Assembly (NCBI GenBank): GCA_021847645.1
Contig: JAJZQG010000024.1
Location: 1 to 54,409 of the forward strand
Direction: 5' to 3'
From: Myxococcales bacterium
GTDB taxonomy: Bacteria > Myxococcota_A > Polyangia > Polyangiales > Polyangiaceae
DNA: 54,409 bases
The translations under genes and the position numbers were made by a program. The notes beneath the pieces are model-generated. The model made no database searches and was not told the DNA's origin. It saw only the letters and a program-made list of their open reading frames with translations. This document shows, piece after piece, positions 44,367 to 53,059 of the stretch. Each line of letters opens with the position of its first letter. Within the stretch, counting starts at the first letter, position 1.

Positions 44367-44882
44367 TCATGCGGGGACCCAAGCGCTCGCGCGGTACTTG
44401 AGGAATTCGAGCTCGAAGTTGGGGGTGAACACGCCGCTGCCCAGGGCCGATTCGATCTCGTCCACGCTCCAGAACCGCAGCTCCTCGACCTCGGACTGCT
44501 GTCGGCGGAACGGGCCTTCGGCGACACAAGCGTAGGTGTGGACCAGCTCGCTCTCCACAGGGCTGCGCCAAACATAGCGGTACAGCTCCCGCAGCTGCGA
44601 GCGCCTCGGCCGAAGGCCGATCTCCTCGTCGAGCTCCCGCAACAAGGCGTCGTACACGGGCTCGCCGAACGCCACGTGGCCGCCCACGGACGTATCCCAC
44701 TTGCCGGGTTGGATGTCCTTGTCGCGGCTGCGCAGCTGCAGCAGCAGCTGGCCGCGGGCGTTGGTCACGATGCAGTGCACGACCGGGTGCAACAGTGACG
44801 GGTTGCCGTGTACTTCACTGCGGAGCGCCGAGCCGATTACGCGGCCCGTCTCGTCGACCAGGGGAAACAGTTCGTCTGCCAT
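44367..44882 (-). CDS. Nudix hydrolase
   Basis: A 171-residue Nudix-fold pyrophosphohydrolase. The Nudix box reads GGHVAFGEPVYDALLRELDE followed by EIGL and matches G-x5-E-x7-REUxEExGU exactly. The N-terminus (LFPLVDETGRVIGSALRSEVHG, then LLHPVVHCIVTNARGQLLLQ) resembles the isopentenyl-diphosphate-isomerase-like YfcD branch, so a prenyl or nucleoside diphosphate substrate is possible, but the specificity cannot be read. It converges with the metallophosphoesterase gene (60-base gap) and is divergent from the molybdenum hydroxylase operon; 171 bases separate the starts. Confidence 0.92.
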   Translation of the reverse strand: MADELFPLVDETGRVIGSALRSEVHGNPSLLHPVVHCIVTNARGQLLLQLRSRDKDIQPGKWDTSVGGHVAFGEPVYDALLRELDEEIGLRPRRSQLRELYRYVWRSPVESELVHTYACVAEGPFRRQQSEVEELRFWSVDEIESALGSGVFTPNFELEFLKYRASAWVPA

Positions 44883-45053
44883 GGGATGCGGGAGCTTTAG
44901 CCGGGTGGCCGTGTGGCATCAAGGCAAGGGGGGCGCGGGCTGGGGCCGTGCGAGGTCTCACGGAGCCGATTTCCCGCGTCTTTCCCTGTTGGTTCGCCCG
45001 CGCCACCATGGTATGCCGGGCGCTTCCCTCTGGACCGACAGGGCAGGTCGACC

Positions 45054-45881
45054 ATGAACTTCGCCTACGAGAAACCCAGGACCTTCGATGCGCTCCTTGC
45101 GGTGCTCTCCGAGCACGGCTCCCGCGCTTGCCTGCTGGCGGGCGGCACGGATCTGCTCGTGCGCCTGCGTGCTCGCACGATGTCCACCGAGCTCGTCATC
45201 GACGTCAAGGGCGTCGAGGACTTGCACGTGGTGGACCACCGGAGCGACGGCTCGATCGTGCTGGGGGCGGCCGTGGTGGCCAATCGGATCGTGGACGACC
45301 AGCGATTCCGGCCGGCGCATCAAGGCTTGGCGCAGGCTGCCTCGCAGATTGCCACCTATGCGATCCGCAACCGCGCGACCTTGGCGGGCAACATCGCCAA
45401 CGCCTCGCCTTGTGCCGATTCGGTCCCGCCCTTGTGCGTGATGGGGGCGGAGGTCGAGGTTGCCTCGGTGCGCGGCGTGCGCCGTCTTAAGCTCCCCGAC
45501 TACATCAAAGGCGTTCGCAATACCGCCCGTCGTCCCGACGAGCTCATCTCGTTCGTGCGGATTCCGCCGCTGGGCAAGGGCACCCGGACCTTCTTTCGCA
45601 AGCACCAGCGCGTCCGCGGCCACGACCTGGCCCTGGCCAACGCGGCCTTGCTGCACGACCCCGAGAACCAGGGGCTTCGCTTGGCCATCGGCGCCTGCAG
45701 CCCGGCGCCGGTGGTGCTCGACCTACACGACCTGTTCGGTTTTCTCGACGCCGAGGAGGCGGCGAAGCGGGCGATGGCTGCCATCACCCCGATTACCGAC
45801 GTGCGGGCCAGCGCCGAGTACCGCATCGACATGACGGGCGTGCTGGTTCGCAGGCTCTTTGCCGACCTGAAGGCCGCGTAA
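45054..45881 (+). CDS. Molybdenum hydroxylase, FAD-binding (medium) subunit
   Basis: A 275-residue FAD subunit of a xanthine-dehydrogenase-family enzyme; it passes electrons from the iron-sulfur subunit to an acceptor. Markers: CLLAGGTDLLVRLRA for FAD pyrophosphate binding, then RNRATLAGNIANASPCADSV and a C-terminal CO dehydrogenase flavoprotein domain (RIPPLGKGTRTFFRKHQR). It is the first gene of an operon: the iron-sulfur subunit begins 10 bases after its stop, then the molybdopterin subunit. ATG at 45054 gives the standard MNFAYEKPRTF opening. Substrate is unknown. Confidence 0.92.
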   Translation: MNFAYEKPRTFDALLAVLSEHGSRACLLAGGTDLLVRLRARTMSTELVIDVKGVEDLHVVDHRSDGSIVLGAAVVANRIVDDQRFRPAHQGLAQAASQIATYAIRNRATLAGNIANASPCADSVPPLCVMGAEVEVASVRGVRRLKLPDYIKGVRNTARRPDELISFVRIPPLGKGTRTFFRKHQRVRGHDLALANAALLHDPENQGLRLAIGACSPAPVVLDLHDLFGFLDAEEAAKRAMAAITPITDVRASAEYRIDMTGVLVRRLFADLKAA

Positions 45882-45891
45882 GGAAGACATC

Positions 45892-46368
45892 ATGGACTAC
45901 GACATTGAGCTGACGGTCAACGGTGTTTCCTACGAGGGGCGGACATCGGCTTCCACCACGCTCCTGCACTTTCTGCGGGATAGTCTGCACCTGACGGGCA
46001 CCAAGGAAGGCTGCGGGATTGGCGAGTGCGGCGCCTGCACGGTGGTGCTCGACGGACGCATCGTCAATACGTGCTTGGTGCTGGCCGTGGAGGCCAACGG
46101 CGCGCGCGTCGAGACGATAGAGGGCGAGGCCAACGGCGAGCAGCTGAGCGATCTGCAGCAGGCCTTCGTGGATCATCACGCGCTGCAGTGCGGCTTCTGC
46201 ACGCCCGGCATGGTCGTGGCAGCTCGCGACCTGCTCCGCCGCAAGCCCGCGCCCACCCACGAGGACATTGTCGAGGCCATCGCGGGCAACCTGTGCCGTT
46301 GTACCGGATACGAGACCGTCATCGCGGCGATCCAGTCCGTCGCCCAGTCGAGCAAGCAGGGCAGGTGA
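45892..46368 (+). CDS. Molybdenum hydroxylase, [2Fe-2S] (small) subunit
   Basis: A 158-residue electron-transfer subunit with two [2Fe-2S] clusters. The plant-ferredoxin cluster ligands are C41, C46, C49 ([12 protein letters not shown]) and C61; the helical cluster ligands are C100, C103 (QCGFCTPGM), C135 and C137 (NLCRCTGY). All eight are present, so it is intact. It carries electrons from the Mo center to FAD. AAGGAAG precedes the ATG. The next gene begins three bases after its stop. Confidence 0.96.
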   Translation: MDYDIELTVNGVSYEGRTSASTTLLHFLRDSLHLTGTKEGCGIGECGACTVVLDGRIVNTCLVLAVEANGARVETIEGEANGEQLSDLQQAFVDHHALQCGFCTPGMVVAARDLLRRKPAPTHEDIVEAIAGNLCRCTGYETVIAAIQSVAQSSKQGR

Positions 46369-46371
46369 CCC

Positions 46372-48744
46372 ATGACCATTCCGTTCCATAGCGACAAGCA
46401 CCAGTACGTCGGCGGCAATGGACCGAGGCTCGACGCGCTCGACAAGGTGACCGGAGCTGCGATGTACGTGCCGGACCTGGTCGTGCCCGGGATGCTGCAC
46501 GCGCGCATGAAGGTCAGCCCCCACGCGCACGCCAGGGTTGTGCGGGTGGACACCTCCAAGGCCGAGGCCCTCAAGGGGGTGCGGGCGGTGCTGGTGGGCA
46601 GCGAGCTGGACTACACGCTAGGCCTGTACATGCGGGATCGGCCGATCCTGGCCCGGGAGGTGGTGCGCTACCAGGGCGAGCCGGTCGCGGCGGTGGCTGC
46701 CGAGTCCGAGGACATCGCCCTGCGCGCCTGCGAGCTCATCGAGGTCGCCTACGAGCCGCTGCCCGCCGTGCTCGACGTCGAGCAGGCGGTGGCCGGCGGC
46801 GCGCTGCTGGTGCACCCGGAGCTGCACACCTACCAGTACATGAAGGGAGTGTTCTGGCCGGAGCCGCACACCAACGTGGCGCACCACCAGAAGATCATCA
46901 AGGGCGACCTGCAGCAGGGGTTTGCCCAGGCCGACCGGGTTTTCGAGCACAGCTTCACCAACCCGCCGGTGGCCCATGCGCCGCTGGAGACGCATATCAC
47001 GATCGCCCAGGCTCTGCCGGGCAAGCGCGCGCATATCATCTCCTCGGCCCAGTCGCCCTTTACGGTGCGCAACCTGTTCGCGGTGGCCTTCGGAATGCCG
47101 CATAACGCCGTGCGCGTGCAGATCCCCTACGTGGGAGGCGGGTTCGGCGGCAAGGCCGGCATCCACCTGGAGCCCCTGGCCTGGTGTCTGTCGCGCAAGG
47201 CCGGAGGCCGTCCCGTGCGTCTGCACGCCACGCGGGAAGAGGAGTTCAACACGATTCCGTCGCGCCAGGGGCTCAAGACCCGCGTCAAGACGGGAGTCAA
47301 GGCCGACGGCCGCATTACGGCGTTGCAGGTGCAGTTCCTGTGGGACGCCGGGGCGTATGCCGATTACGGCGTCAACATCGGGCGTGCGGCGGCCACGGCG
47401 GGCGCGGGACCCTACGAGGTTCCCAACTGCCGTGTCGACTCGCTGGTGGTCTATACGAACAAGATCTTCGGCACGGCGTTCCGGGGATTCGGCCACCTGG
47501 AGGTGCTCTGGGGCATCGAGCGCAACCTGGACATGATTTCCCACGAGCTGGGGATTGACCCCTACGAGATCCGCCAGAAGAACGTGCTTCGCGCCGGGGC
47601 CACCACGATCACGGGCGAGAAGGTCACGGCCAACCACGGTCGGCCCGACCTGTGCCTGGAGCGTGTCGCCGAGCAGATTGGCTATCGGGATCGTCCGGGG
47701 CCCGGGCCTCGCAAGCTCGAGGGCAAGCTGCGCGGCAAGGGAATCGCGCTGCTTCACAAGGCGCCCGCCATGCCCGTGTTCACCTCCTGCTCGGCAATCG
47801 TCAAGTTCAACGAGGACGCCAGCGTCAACGTCGTCATCAGCGGCGTGGACTACGGCCAGGGCACCTATACGTCATTGGCGAACATCGCCGCCCAGGAGCT
47901 GTCGATTCCCCTTCACAAGGTCAATGTCGTGTTCGACTGCGACACGGCCTCCCAGCCCTACGACTGGCAGACCGTCGCCAGCCGCTTCATGGTCATGGGC
48001 GGCAATGCCGTCGTGGAGGCCTGCCGCGACTGCGTCCAGCAGCTCAAGGATGTCGCCGCCCAGGTGCTGCGCGCCCCGGCGCACGAGCTCATTTGCGAGG
48101 ACGAGTACGTCTACATCCGTCACACGCCCGACCAGCGGCTGAGCTACCGGGAGCTGGCGCTGGGCTATGTCTATCCGAACGGCAACAGCATCGGCGGGCC
48201 GATTCTGGGGCGCGGCAAGTACATCGCCCAGGGGCTGACCCACCTCGATCCGCAGACCGGCCAGGGCAAGGCGGCTCTGGACTGGACCTACGGCGCCCAT
48301 GGCGTGGAGATCGAGATCGACACGGAGACCGGCGAGATCGAGGTGCTGCACATCGCCTCGGCCTTCGACGTGGGCAAGGTGATTCACGAGGGAATGTGTC
48401 GCACTCAGGTGCAGGGCGGCGTGCTTCAGGGCCTGGGCTCGACCTTCAGCGAGGGATTTCAGTTCGACGACCGGGGCGGGATGATGAATCCGTCGTTTGT
48501 CGACTACAAGATCCCCACGGCCCGGGATCTGCCACGCAAGATGACTGCCACGTTCGTGGAGACACCGCAGCTCGACGGGCCCTATGGGGCGCGGGGGGTG
48601 GGCGAGCACCCGATGATCTCGGTGCCCAGTGCCGTCGGCAATGCCGTCTACAATGCAACCGGCGTGGACATCCGGGATCTGCCCCTGTCGCCGGAGCGCG
48701 TATATCTGGCCATCAAGCGGGCAAAGGCCGCGCAGGAGTCCTGA
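46372..48744 (+). CDS. Molybdenum hydroxylase, molybdopterin-binding (large) subunit
   Basis: A 790-residue catalytic subunit of the xanthine dehydrogenase / aldehyde oxidase family, which inserts oxygen from water into a C-H bond next to a ring N or carbonyl. [13 protein letters not shown] and [13 protein letters not shown] (with the Arg found in purine-oxidising members), then [11 protein letters not shown] and [10 protein letters not shown], in which E745 is the expected catalytic Glu. The CO dehydrogenase loop AYRCSFR is absent, so it is not a form I CODH. Substrate specificity is open; purines, pyrimidines, nicotinate and other N-heterocycles are all possible. A UUCG hairpin follows, then fdrA. 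Confidence 0.94.
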   Translation: MTIPFHSDKHQYVGGNGPRLDALDKVTGAAMYVPDLVVPGMLHARMKVSPHAHARVVRVDTSKAEALKGVRAVLVGSELDYTLGLYMRDRPILAREVVRYQGEPVAAVAAESEDIALRACELIEVAYEPLPAVLDVEQAVAGGALLVHPELHTYQYMKGVFWPEPHTNVAHHQKIIKGDLQQGFAQADRVFEHSFTNPPVAHAPLETHITIAQALPGKRAHIISSAQSPFTVRNLFAVAFGMPHNAVRVQIPYVGGGFGGKAGIHLEPLAWCLSRKAGGRPVRLHATREEEFNTIPSRQGLKTRVKTGVKADGRITALQVQFLWDAGAYADYGVNIGRAAATAGAGPYEVPNCRVDSLVVYTNKIFGTAFRGFGHLEVLWGIERNLDMISHELGIDPYEIRQKNVLRAGATTITGEKVTANHGRPDLCLERVAEQIGYRDRPGPGPRKLEGKLRGKGIALLHKAPAMPVFTSCSAIVKFNEDASVNVVISGVDYGQGTYTSLANIAAQELSIPLHKVNVVFDCDTASQPYDWQTVASRFMVMGGNAVVEACRDCVQQLKDVAAQVLRAPAHELICEDEYVYIRHTPDQRLSYRELALGYVYPNGNSIGGPILGRGKYIAQGLTHLDPQTGQGKAALDWTYGAHGVEIEIDTETGEIEVLHIASAFDVGKVIHEGMCRTQVQGGVLQGLGSTFSEGFQFDDRGGMMNPSFVDYKIPTARDLPRKMTATFVETPQLDGPYGARGVGEHPMISVPSAVGNAVYNATGVDIRDLPLSPERVYLAIKRAKAAQES

Positions 48745-48762
48745 TCAGCAGGGCGCGTGATT

Positions 48763-48780
48763 CCCGCCCTTCGGGGCGGG
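48763..48780 (+). promoter_or_regulatory. cUUCGg hairpin just before fdrA ribosome binding site
   Basis: CCCGCCC (48763-48769), TTCG, GGGCGGG (48774-48780) form a perfect seven-pair stem with the extra-stable C(UUCG)G tetraloop. The ribosome binding site AGGAAGGA starts at the next base. There is no T-run after it, so it is not an intrinsic terminator. It could stabilise or process the mRNA, or tune fdrA expression relative to the hydroxylase. Confidence 0.55.
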
Positions 48781-48793
48781 AGGAAGGATCGCC

Positions 48794-50332
48794 GTGGACC
48801 GCATCGTCGTTCGCAAGGATGCATACTTCGATTCCGTATTCCTGATGTCGATCTCGGCCGAGCTCAAGGGCGTGCCCGGGGTCGAAGCCGGCCAGGCCGT
48901 GCTCGGCACGCCAGCCAACCTGGAGCTGTTGCGGGCCCAGGGCTTCGACCTGTCCGGCCGGGGCGAGCTGGGGCCCTCGGACATGATTGTCACGCTTCGG
49001 GCGGCCTCCGCGGCGGAGCTCGACGCGGCTGAAGCGAAGTTCGCCGAGCTGATGAGCCATCGCGCCAGCGCTACGCAGGAATCCGGCAAGGCCCGTCCCA
49101 CCGGCCTGCAGGGCGCCCTGCGCCTCGAGCCGGACGCCAATCTGGCCGTGATCTCCGTACCGGGCGCCTATGCCGCATACGAGGCGCGCAAGGCCCTGCT
49201 CGCGGGGCTGCACGTGATGCTATTCAGCGACAACGTGCCGGTCGAGCAGGAGATATCGCTCAAGGACGAGGCGCTGCGGCGCAATCTGCTGCTCATGGGC
49301 CCGGACTGCGGCACGGCGATCATCAACGGGGCCATGCTCGGATTTGCCAACAAGGTGCGGCGCGGCGCGATCGGTGTGGTCGGCGCGTCGGGCACCGGAA
49401 CCCAGGAGGTCACCTGTCTGATCGACCGCGCCGGGCAGGGCATCTCGCAGGCGATCGGCACAGGCGGCAGGGATCTGAGCGAGGAAGTTGGCGCGCGAAC
49501 CACGCTGTTTGCGATCGACGCCCTGGCGGCGGACCCGGATACGCGGGTGATTGTGGTCATCTCGAAGCCGCCCGCGTCGGCTATCGCGGATAAGGTGCTG
49601 GGCCGTCTGGCCTCGGTCGGCAAGCCCTGTGTCGTGCACTTTGTCGGCTCGGCGAGCCGCGAGCAGACCGGCCGCGTCTACCGCACGACCGACCTGGAGT
49701 CCACGGCGCTGGCGGCGTGTGCGCTGGCGCAAGGCAAGGCGCCGTCGATCCAGGCGCCGCCGGCCCCGGACCCCGAGCTGCTGGCCCGAGAGCTGCGCGG
49801 CAAGGCGCCGTCCCAGAAGTACATTCGGGGTCTGTTCACCGGCGGCACGATGGCGGCCGAGGCCATGGCGTGGCTGGCGCCGCGCCTTGGCACCGTGCAT
49901 TCCAATCTATCTCACGACGGCACCAGCCCGCGCCCCGGGCAACCCGGCCACATGGTCGTCGATCTGGGCGACGACGAATTCACGCGGGGGCGTCCGCACC
50001 CGATGATCGACCCGACCCCGCGAGCGGAATGGCTCGAGGCCGACACACGAGATCCGGGGGTGTCGGTGGTGCTGATGGACGTGGTGTTGGGCACGGGATC
50101 CCATGCGGACCCGGCGGGGCAGATGGTTGCGCCGATTCGCGCGGCCAAGAGGCGTGCGACCGAGCAGGGACGCAGCCTGTCGGTGGTGGCGTCGGTGACA
50201 GGTACCGCCGCCGACCGGCAAGGGCTTGCGGCCCAGATTGCCACGTTGGAGAGCGCGGGCGTGGTCGTGCTCCCGAGCAACATCCAGGCCATGCGCTTTG
50301 CGCATGCGCTGGTGGAGAGAAGCCATGGCTGA
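48794..50332 (+). CDS. fdrA: FdrA family protein (acyl-CoA synthetase/AllF-like)
   Basis: A 512-residue protein of the FdrA family, homologous to succinyl-CoA synthetase with a CoA-binding and a ligase domain. LLMGPDCGTAIINGAMLGFA and VVGASGTGTQEVTCLIDRAG, then AIGTGGRDLSEEVG (a typical FdrA signature) are present. In E. coli the FdrA/YlbE/YlbF (AllFGH) set forms oxamate carbamoyltransferase, which acts at the end of allantoin breakdown. The gene begins with GTG at 48794 and AGGAAGGA upstream. It overlaps the next gene by eight bases. YlbF (DUF2877) is not seen in the window, so the set is either incomplete or completed elsewhere. Confidence 0.88.
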   Translation: MDRIVVRKDAYFDSVFLMSISAELKGVPGVEAGQAVLGTPANLELLRAQGFDLSGRGELGPSDMIVTLRAASAAELDAAEAKFAELMSHRASATQESGKARPTGLQGALRLEPDANLAVISVPGAYAAYEARKALLAGLHVMLFSDNVPVEQEISLKDEALRRNLLLMGPDCGTAIINGAMLGFANKVRRGAIGVVGASGTGTQEVTCLIDRAGQGISQAIGTGGRDLSEEVGARTTLFAIDALAADPDTRVIVVISKPPASAIADKVLGRLASVGKPCVVHFVGSASREQTGRVYRTTDLESTALAACALAQGKAPSIQAPPAPDPELLARELRGKAPSQKYIRGLFTGGTMAAEAMAWLAPRLGTVHSNLSHDGTSPRPGQPGHMVVDLGDDEFTRGRPHPMIDPTPRAEWLEADTRDPGVSVVLMDVVLGTGSHADPAGQMVAPIRAAKRRATEQGRSLSVVASVTGTAADRQGLAAQIATLESAGVVVLPSNIQAMRFAHALVERSHG

Positions 50333-51779
50333 GACAAGTCCCTTGCCCCTGTTCCGCGACCAGCTCCGTGTCGTGAATCTCGGTTTGCCCTCGTTTGCCG
50401 ACGACGTGCGGGCGCAGGGCGTGTCGGTGGTGGACCCGGCCTGGGCGCCGCCCGCGGCCGGCGATGCGCGTGCGGTGGCCGCGCTCCATGAGCTGCTGTC
50501 GTGGCCCGAGGCGGTGCGCGCGAGAATCCGGCAGGCTAACCAGGAGGCGGCACGACGGCTGGTGGCTGCTCAACCCTTCGCGGTGCGCGTGCGTCCCGCG
50601 CGGGAGGTGGTTCCGGGCATGCACTCCAAGCTCGTGCTGCACGCGGGGCCGCCCGTCACCTGGGAGCGCATGTGCGGCCCGATGCGCGGGGGCGTGATCG
50701 GCGCCCTGATGCTCGAGGGATTGGCCTCGACGCGCGAGCAGGCAGAGACGCTCGCGGCCTCGGGCGAGATCGAGTTCTCCCCGTGTCATCACCACGGCTC
50801 GGTGGGGCCGATGGCAGGCATCATGACGGCGTCGATGCCTGTATGGGTGTTGGAGAACCGGGCTTTCGGCAACAAGGCGTATTGCACGCTCAACGAGGGG
50901 CTGGGCAAGGTGCTTCGCTATGGGGCATTCTCGGAGGAGGTGCTGACGCGGCTACGCTGGATGCGCGACGAACTCGGGCCGGCGCTGGATCAGGCGCTGC
51001 TGGCGCGGGGGCCGCTGGATCTTCGGTCGATCGTGGCGCAGGCCCTGCAGATGGGCGACGAGGGGCACAACCGCAACCGGGCGGGCACATCGTTGGTGCT
51101 TCGAGCGCTGGGCCCGGCGTTGGTAGAATCGGAGCTGCCGCGGGAGGCGGTGGCGCGCATCTTGCGGTTCATGGACGGCAATGACCACTTCTTCCTGAAC
51201 CTGACGATGCCCGCGTGCAAGAGCGCGGTGGACCCGATCTCCGATATCCCATTCAGCACGGTCATCTCGACCATGGCGCGCAACGGCACGGACTTCGGTG
51301 TGCGTCTGGCGTCGCTTCCGGGACGGTGGTTCACGGCCGAGGCGTCGCTGGTGGACGGGCTGTACCTTCCGGGCTTTTCGGCCGCGGACGCGGCGAGGGA
51401 CATCGGGGATTCGGTCATTACCGAGACAGCGGGCATCGGCGGGTTCGCCATGGCGGCAGCGCCGGCGATCGTGCGGTTCGTGGGCGGGCGCGCGTCCGAC
51501 GCGCTGCGGCTTACGTCTCAGATGTACGACATCACCATAGCGGAGCACGATGCGTACCAGATACCCGCGTTGGACTTCCGGGGGACACCGACGGGCATCG
51601 ATGTGGTGCGGGTGGTAGAGACGGGGATTCTGCCGGTGGTCAACACGGGGATAGCGCACAAGGAGCCGGGCGTGGGGATGGTGGGAGCGGGGTTGGTCAA
51701 GCCGCCGGTGGCGTGTTTTCGGGACGCGCTGGTGGCGTACGTGGATGCGCATGGGCCGCGCGCGAGAATGGGCGGGTGA
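50325..51779 (+). CDS. DUF1116 (YlbE/AllG-like) protein
   Basis: A 484-residue DUF1116 protein, the family of E. coli YlbE/AllG, a component of oxamate carbamoyltransferase with FdrA. Typical pieces are VNLGLPSFADDVRAQGVSVV, RMCGPMRGGVIGALMLEGLA, FSPCHHHGSVGPMAGIMTAS, MGDEGHNRNRAGTSLVLRAL, FFLNLTMPACKSAVD and PVVNTGIAHKEPGVGMVGAG. Some of these (the His cluster, the GDEGHNRN) suggest a phosphate or metal site. The start at 50325 overlaps the fdrA stop by eight bases, showing tight coupling. Precise activity in this organism is inferred only from the pair. Confidence 0.88.
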   Translation: MAETSPLPLFRDQLRVVNLGLPSFADDVRAQGVSVVDPAWAPPAAGDARAVAALHELLSWPEAVRARIRQANQEAARRLVAAQPFAVRVRPAREVVPGMHSKLVLHAGPPVTWERMCGPMRGGVIGALMLEGLASTREQAETLAASGEIEFSPCHHHGSVGPMAGIMTASMPVWVLENRAFGNKAYCTLNEGLGKVLRYGAFSEEVLTRLRWMRDELGPALDQALLARGPLDLRSIVAQALQMGDEGHNRNRAGTSLVLRALGPALVESELPREAVARILRFMDGNDHFFLNLTMPACKSAVDPISDIPFSTVISTMARNGTDFGVRLASLPGRWFTAEASLVDGLYLPGFSAADAARDIGDSVITETAGIGGFAMAAAPAIVRFVGGRASDALRLTSQMYDITIAEHDAYQIPALDFRGTPTGIDVVRVVETGILPVVNTGIAHKEPGVGMVGAGLVKPPVACFRDALVAYVDAHGPRARMGG

Positions 51780-51844
51780 GACGGCGAATCGACAAACGCC
51801 CTAGAAAATGCGGGCTCCCGAATGCCCCCCGTGTTCGCGAGTGA

Positions 51845-51859
51845 CAGGCGCCACGCCTG
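51845..51859 (+). terminator. Weak hairpin after the hydroxylase/fdrA operon
   Basis: CAGGCG (51845-51850) and CGCCTG (51854-51859) form a perfect six-pair stem with loop CCA, 66 bases after the DUF1116 stop. No T-run follows. A second six-pair hairpin, GACCGC/GCGGTC at 52000-52020, lies just beyond the stop of the convergent cyclase gene. Both are possible transcript ends, with little support. Confidence 0.25.
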
Positions 51860-52026
51860 CCGACCGCCGCTCACCGCCCTAGCAACCTAGCTGGGACCGA
51901 CCGCGCCGGCAATGGCAAATCATCCGAAGGGTGGCTGATTTCGTGCTCCGTGGAGGACGGAGTGGCCTCGGTGGACATCGAGGACCGGGGCGCAGTCAAG
52001 ACCGCAGTTCGCCGGCGGTCACGCCC

Positions 52027-52881
52027 TCAGGAACCCTTGTGCGTCACGCCGGACACCGTGTCGCCGAAGCGCGTGTGCTTGCGTTTGGCCTTCTCCTCCA
52101 TCAACGCGTCGTACTCCGCGTCGTCCACGAAGGCCACGATGCGCGAGATGCTCGACTCGCCGTCCACGAACCGCCAGGGGAAGCAGCCGATCGTGCAGCG
52201 CCGTCCGTTGAGCAGGTCGATGTCGCCGCCCAGGCACTCGGCGTGGATGATCCCGTGGTTGAACAGCTCAATGTGCATCAGCTGGTACTTGTCGTCCTCG
52301 AAGATCTCCTCGAGGCCCTGGCCGTACTTCTCGCGCATGTGCTGGTCGCACTCCTTGGCGAAGCGCGGCATCCAGCCTCGAATGGCGGTATTGAACGGGT
52401 GATCGGCGCTCCCGCAGTCCACGCCAATCCACCGAATTTTCCGACGTTTGCACCATTCTGCAAATTCGCGGTTCGGCCCCGGGTGCTTGACCATGTAGCG
52501 AATCTCGTCCGCCTCCGGCTGGTCCCAACCGTACTTGTGATACCCCGTGTTGATGATCAGGATGTCGCCGTCGTGGATGTCCGCGCGCGCCTCGACCATC
52601 TCCGAGGTGTACACGTCGTAGTCGCCCACCGCGTCGGACAGATCCACCACCACCCCGGGCCCGACCAGGAAGTCCAGCGGCAGGCTCGCGATGTCCCTGC
52701 CAGGTGTGTAGAAGTGGATCTCGCCGTCCAGGTGCGTTCCCACGTGGTTCGAGTGGGTCACCAGCTGGCCATTGGCGCCGTTGGGCGCCAGCCGCTTGAA
52801 GTACTTGACCTGCAGCGGCTCGTAGGTGGGCCACGGCGGGGTGCCGATGCCAAGGGGAATGGTGAGGTCGATGAGCTTCAT
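52027..52881 (-). CDS. Cyclase-family (kynurenine formamidase-like) metal hydrolase
   Basis: A 284-residue member of the cyclase superfamily (PF04199), which includes kynurenine formamidase and isatin hydrolase, hydrolases of amide or lactam bonds. The metal motif HVGTHLDGEIH places H46, H50, D52 and H56, matching HxGTHxDxPxH except for Pro. The C-terminus has FNHGIIHAECLGGDIDLLNG, typical of the family. GGGAGAG lies upstream of the ATG at 52881. It is on the opposite strand between the DUF1116 and amidase genes. A ring-opening role for the hydroxylated product is an inference from context. Confidence 0.88.
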   Translation of the reverse strand: MKLIDLTIPLGIGTPPWPTYEPLQVKYFKRLAPNGANGQLVTHSNHVGTHLDGEIHFYTPGRDIASLPLDFLVGPGVVVDLSDAVGDYDVYTSEMVEARADIHDGDILIINTGYHKYGWDQPEADEIRYMVKHPGPNREFAEWCKRRKIRWIGVDCGSADHPFNTAIRGWMPRFAKECDQHMREKYGQGLEEIFEDDKYQLMHIELFNHGIIHAECLGGDIDLLNGRRCTIGCFPWRFVDGESSISRIVAFVDDAEYDALMEEKAKRKHTRFGDTVSGVTHKGS

Positions 52882-53059
52882 GCGTTCTCTCCCGTGCTGT
52901 CGCTGTCGGGCCATCGGCCCGAGCTTGCACCTTCAGTCGCGCGTGCGCTTGCGGGCCGTGCCACCCGGCCCCGCTTCGCAAGGAACGAGGCGCGCAGCAT
53001 CTTCCGGTCGTGATCTCGTGTCAAGGCGTTCTCTGTGCCGGCCGACCCACGAAACGAGT

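Noticed and set aside
46372..48744. CO dehydrogenase (CoxL) reading of the molybdenum hydroxylase
   Set aside because: The form I active-site loop AYRCSFR is absent and the region reads FGTAFRGFG, as in xanthine-dehydrogenase-type enzymes.
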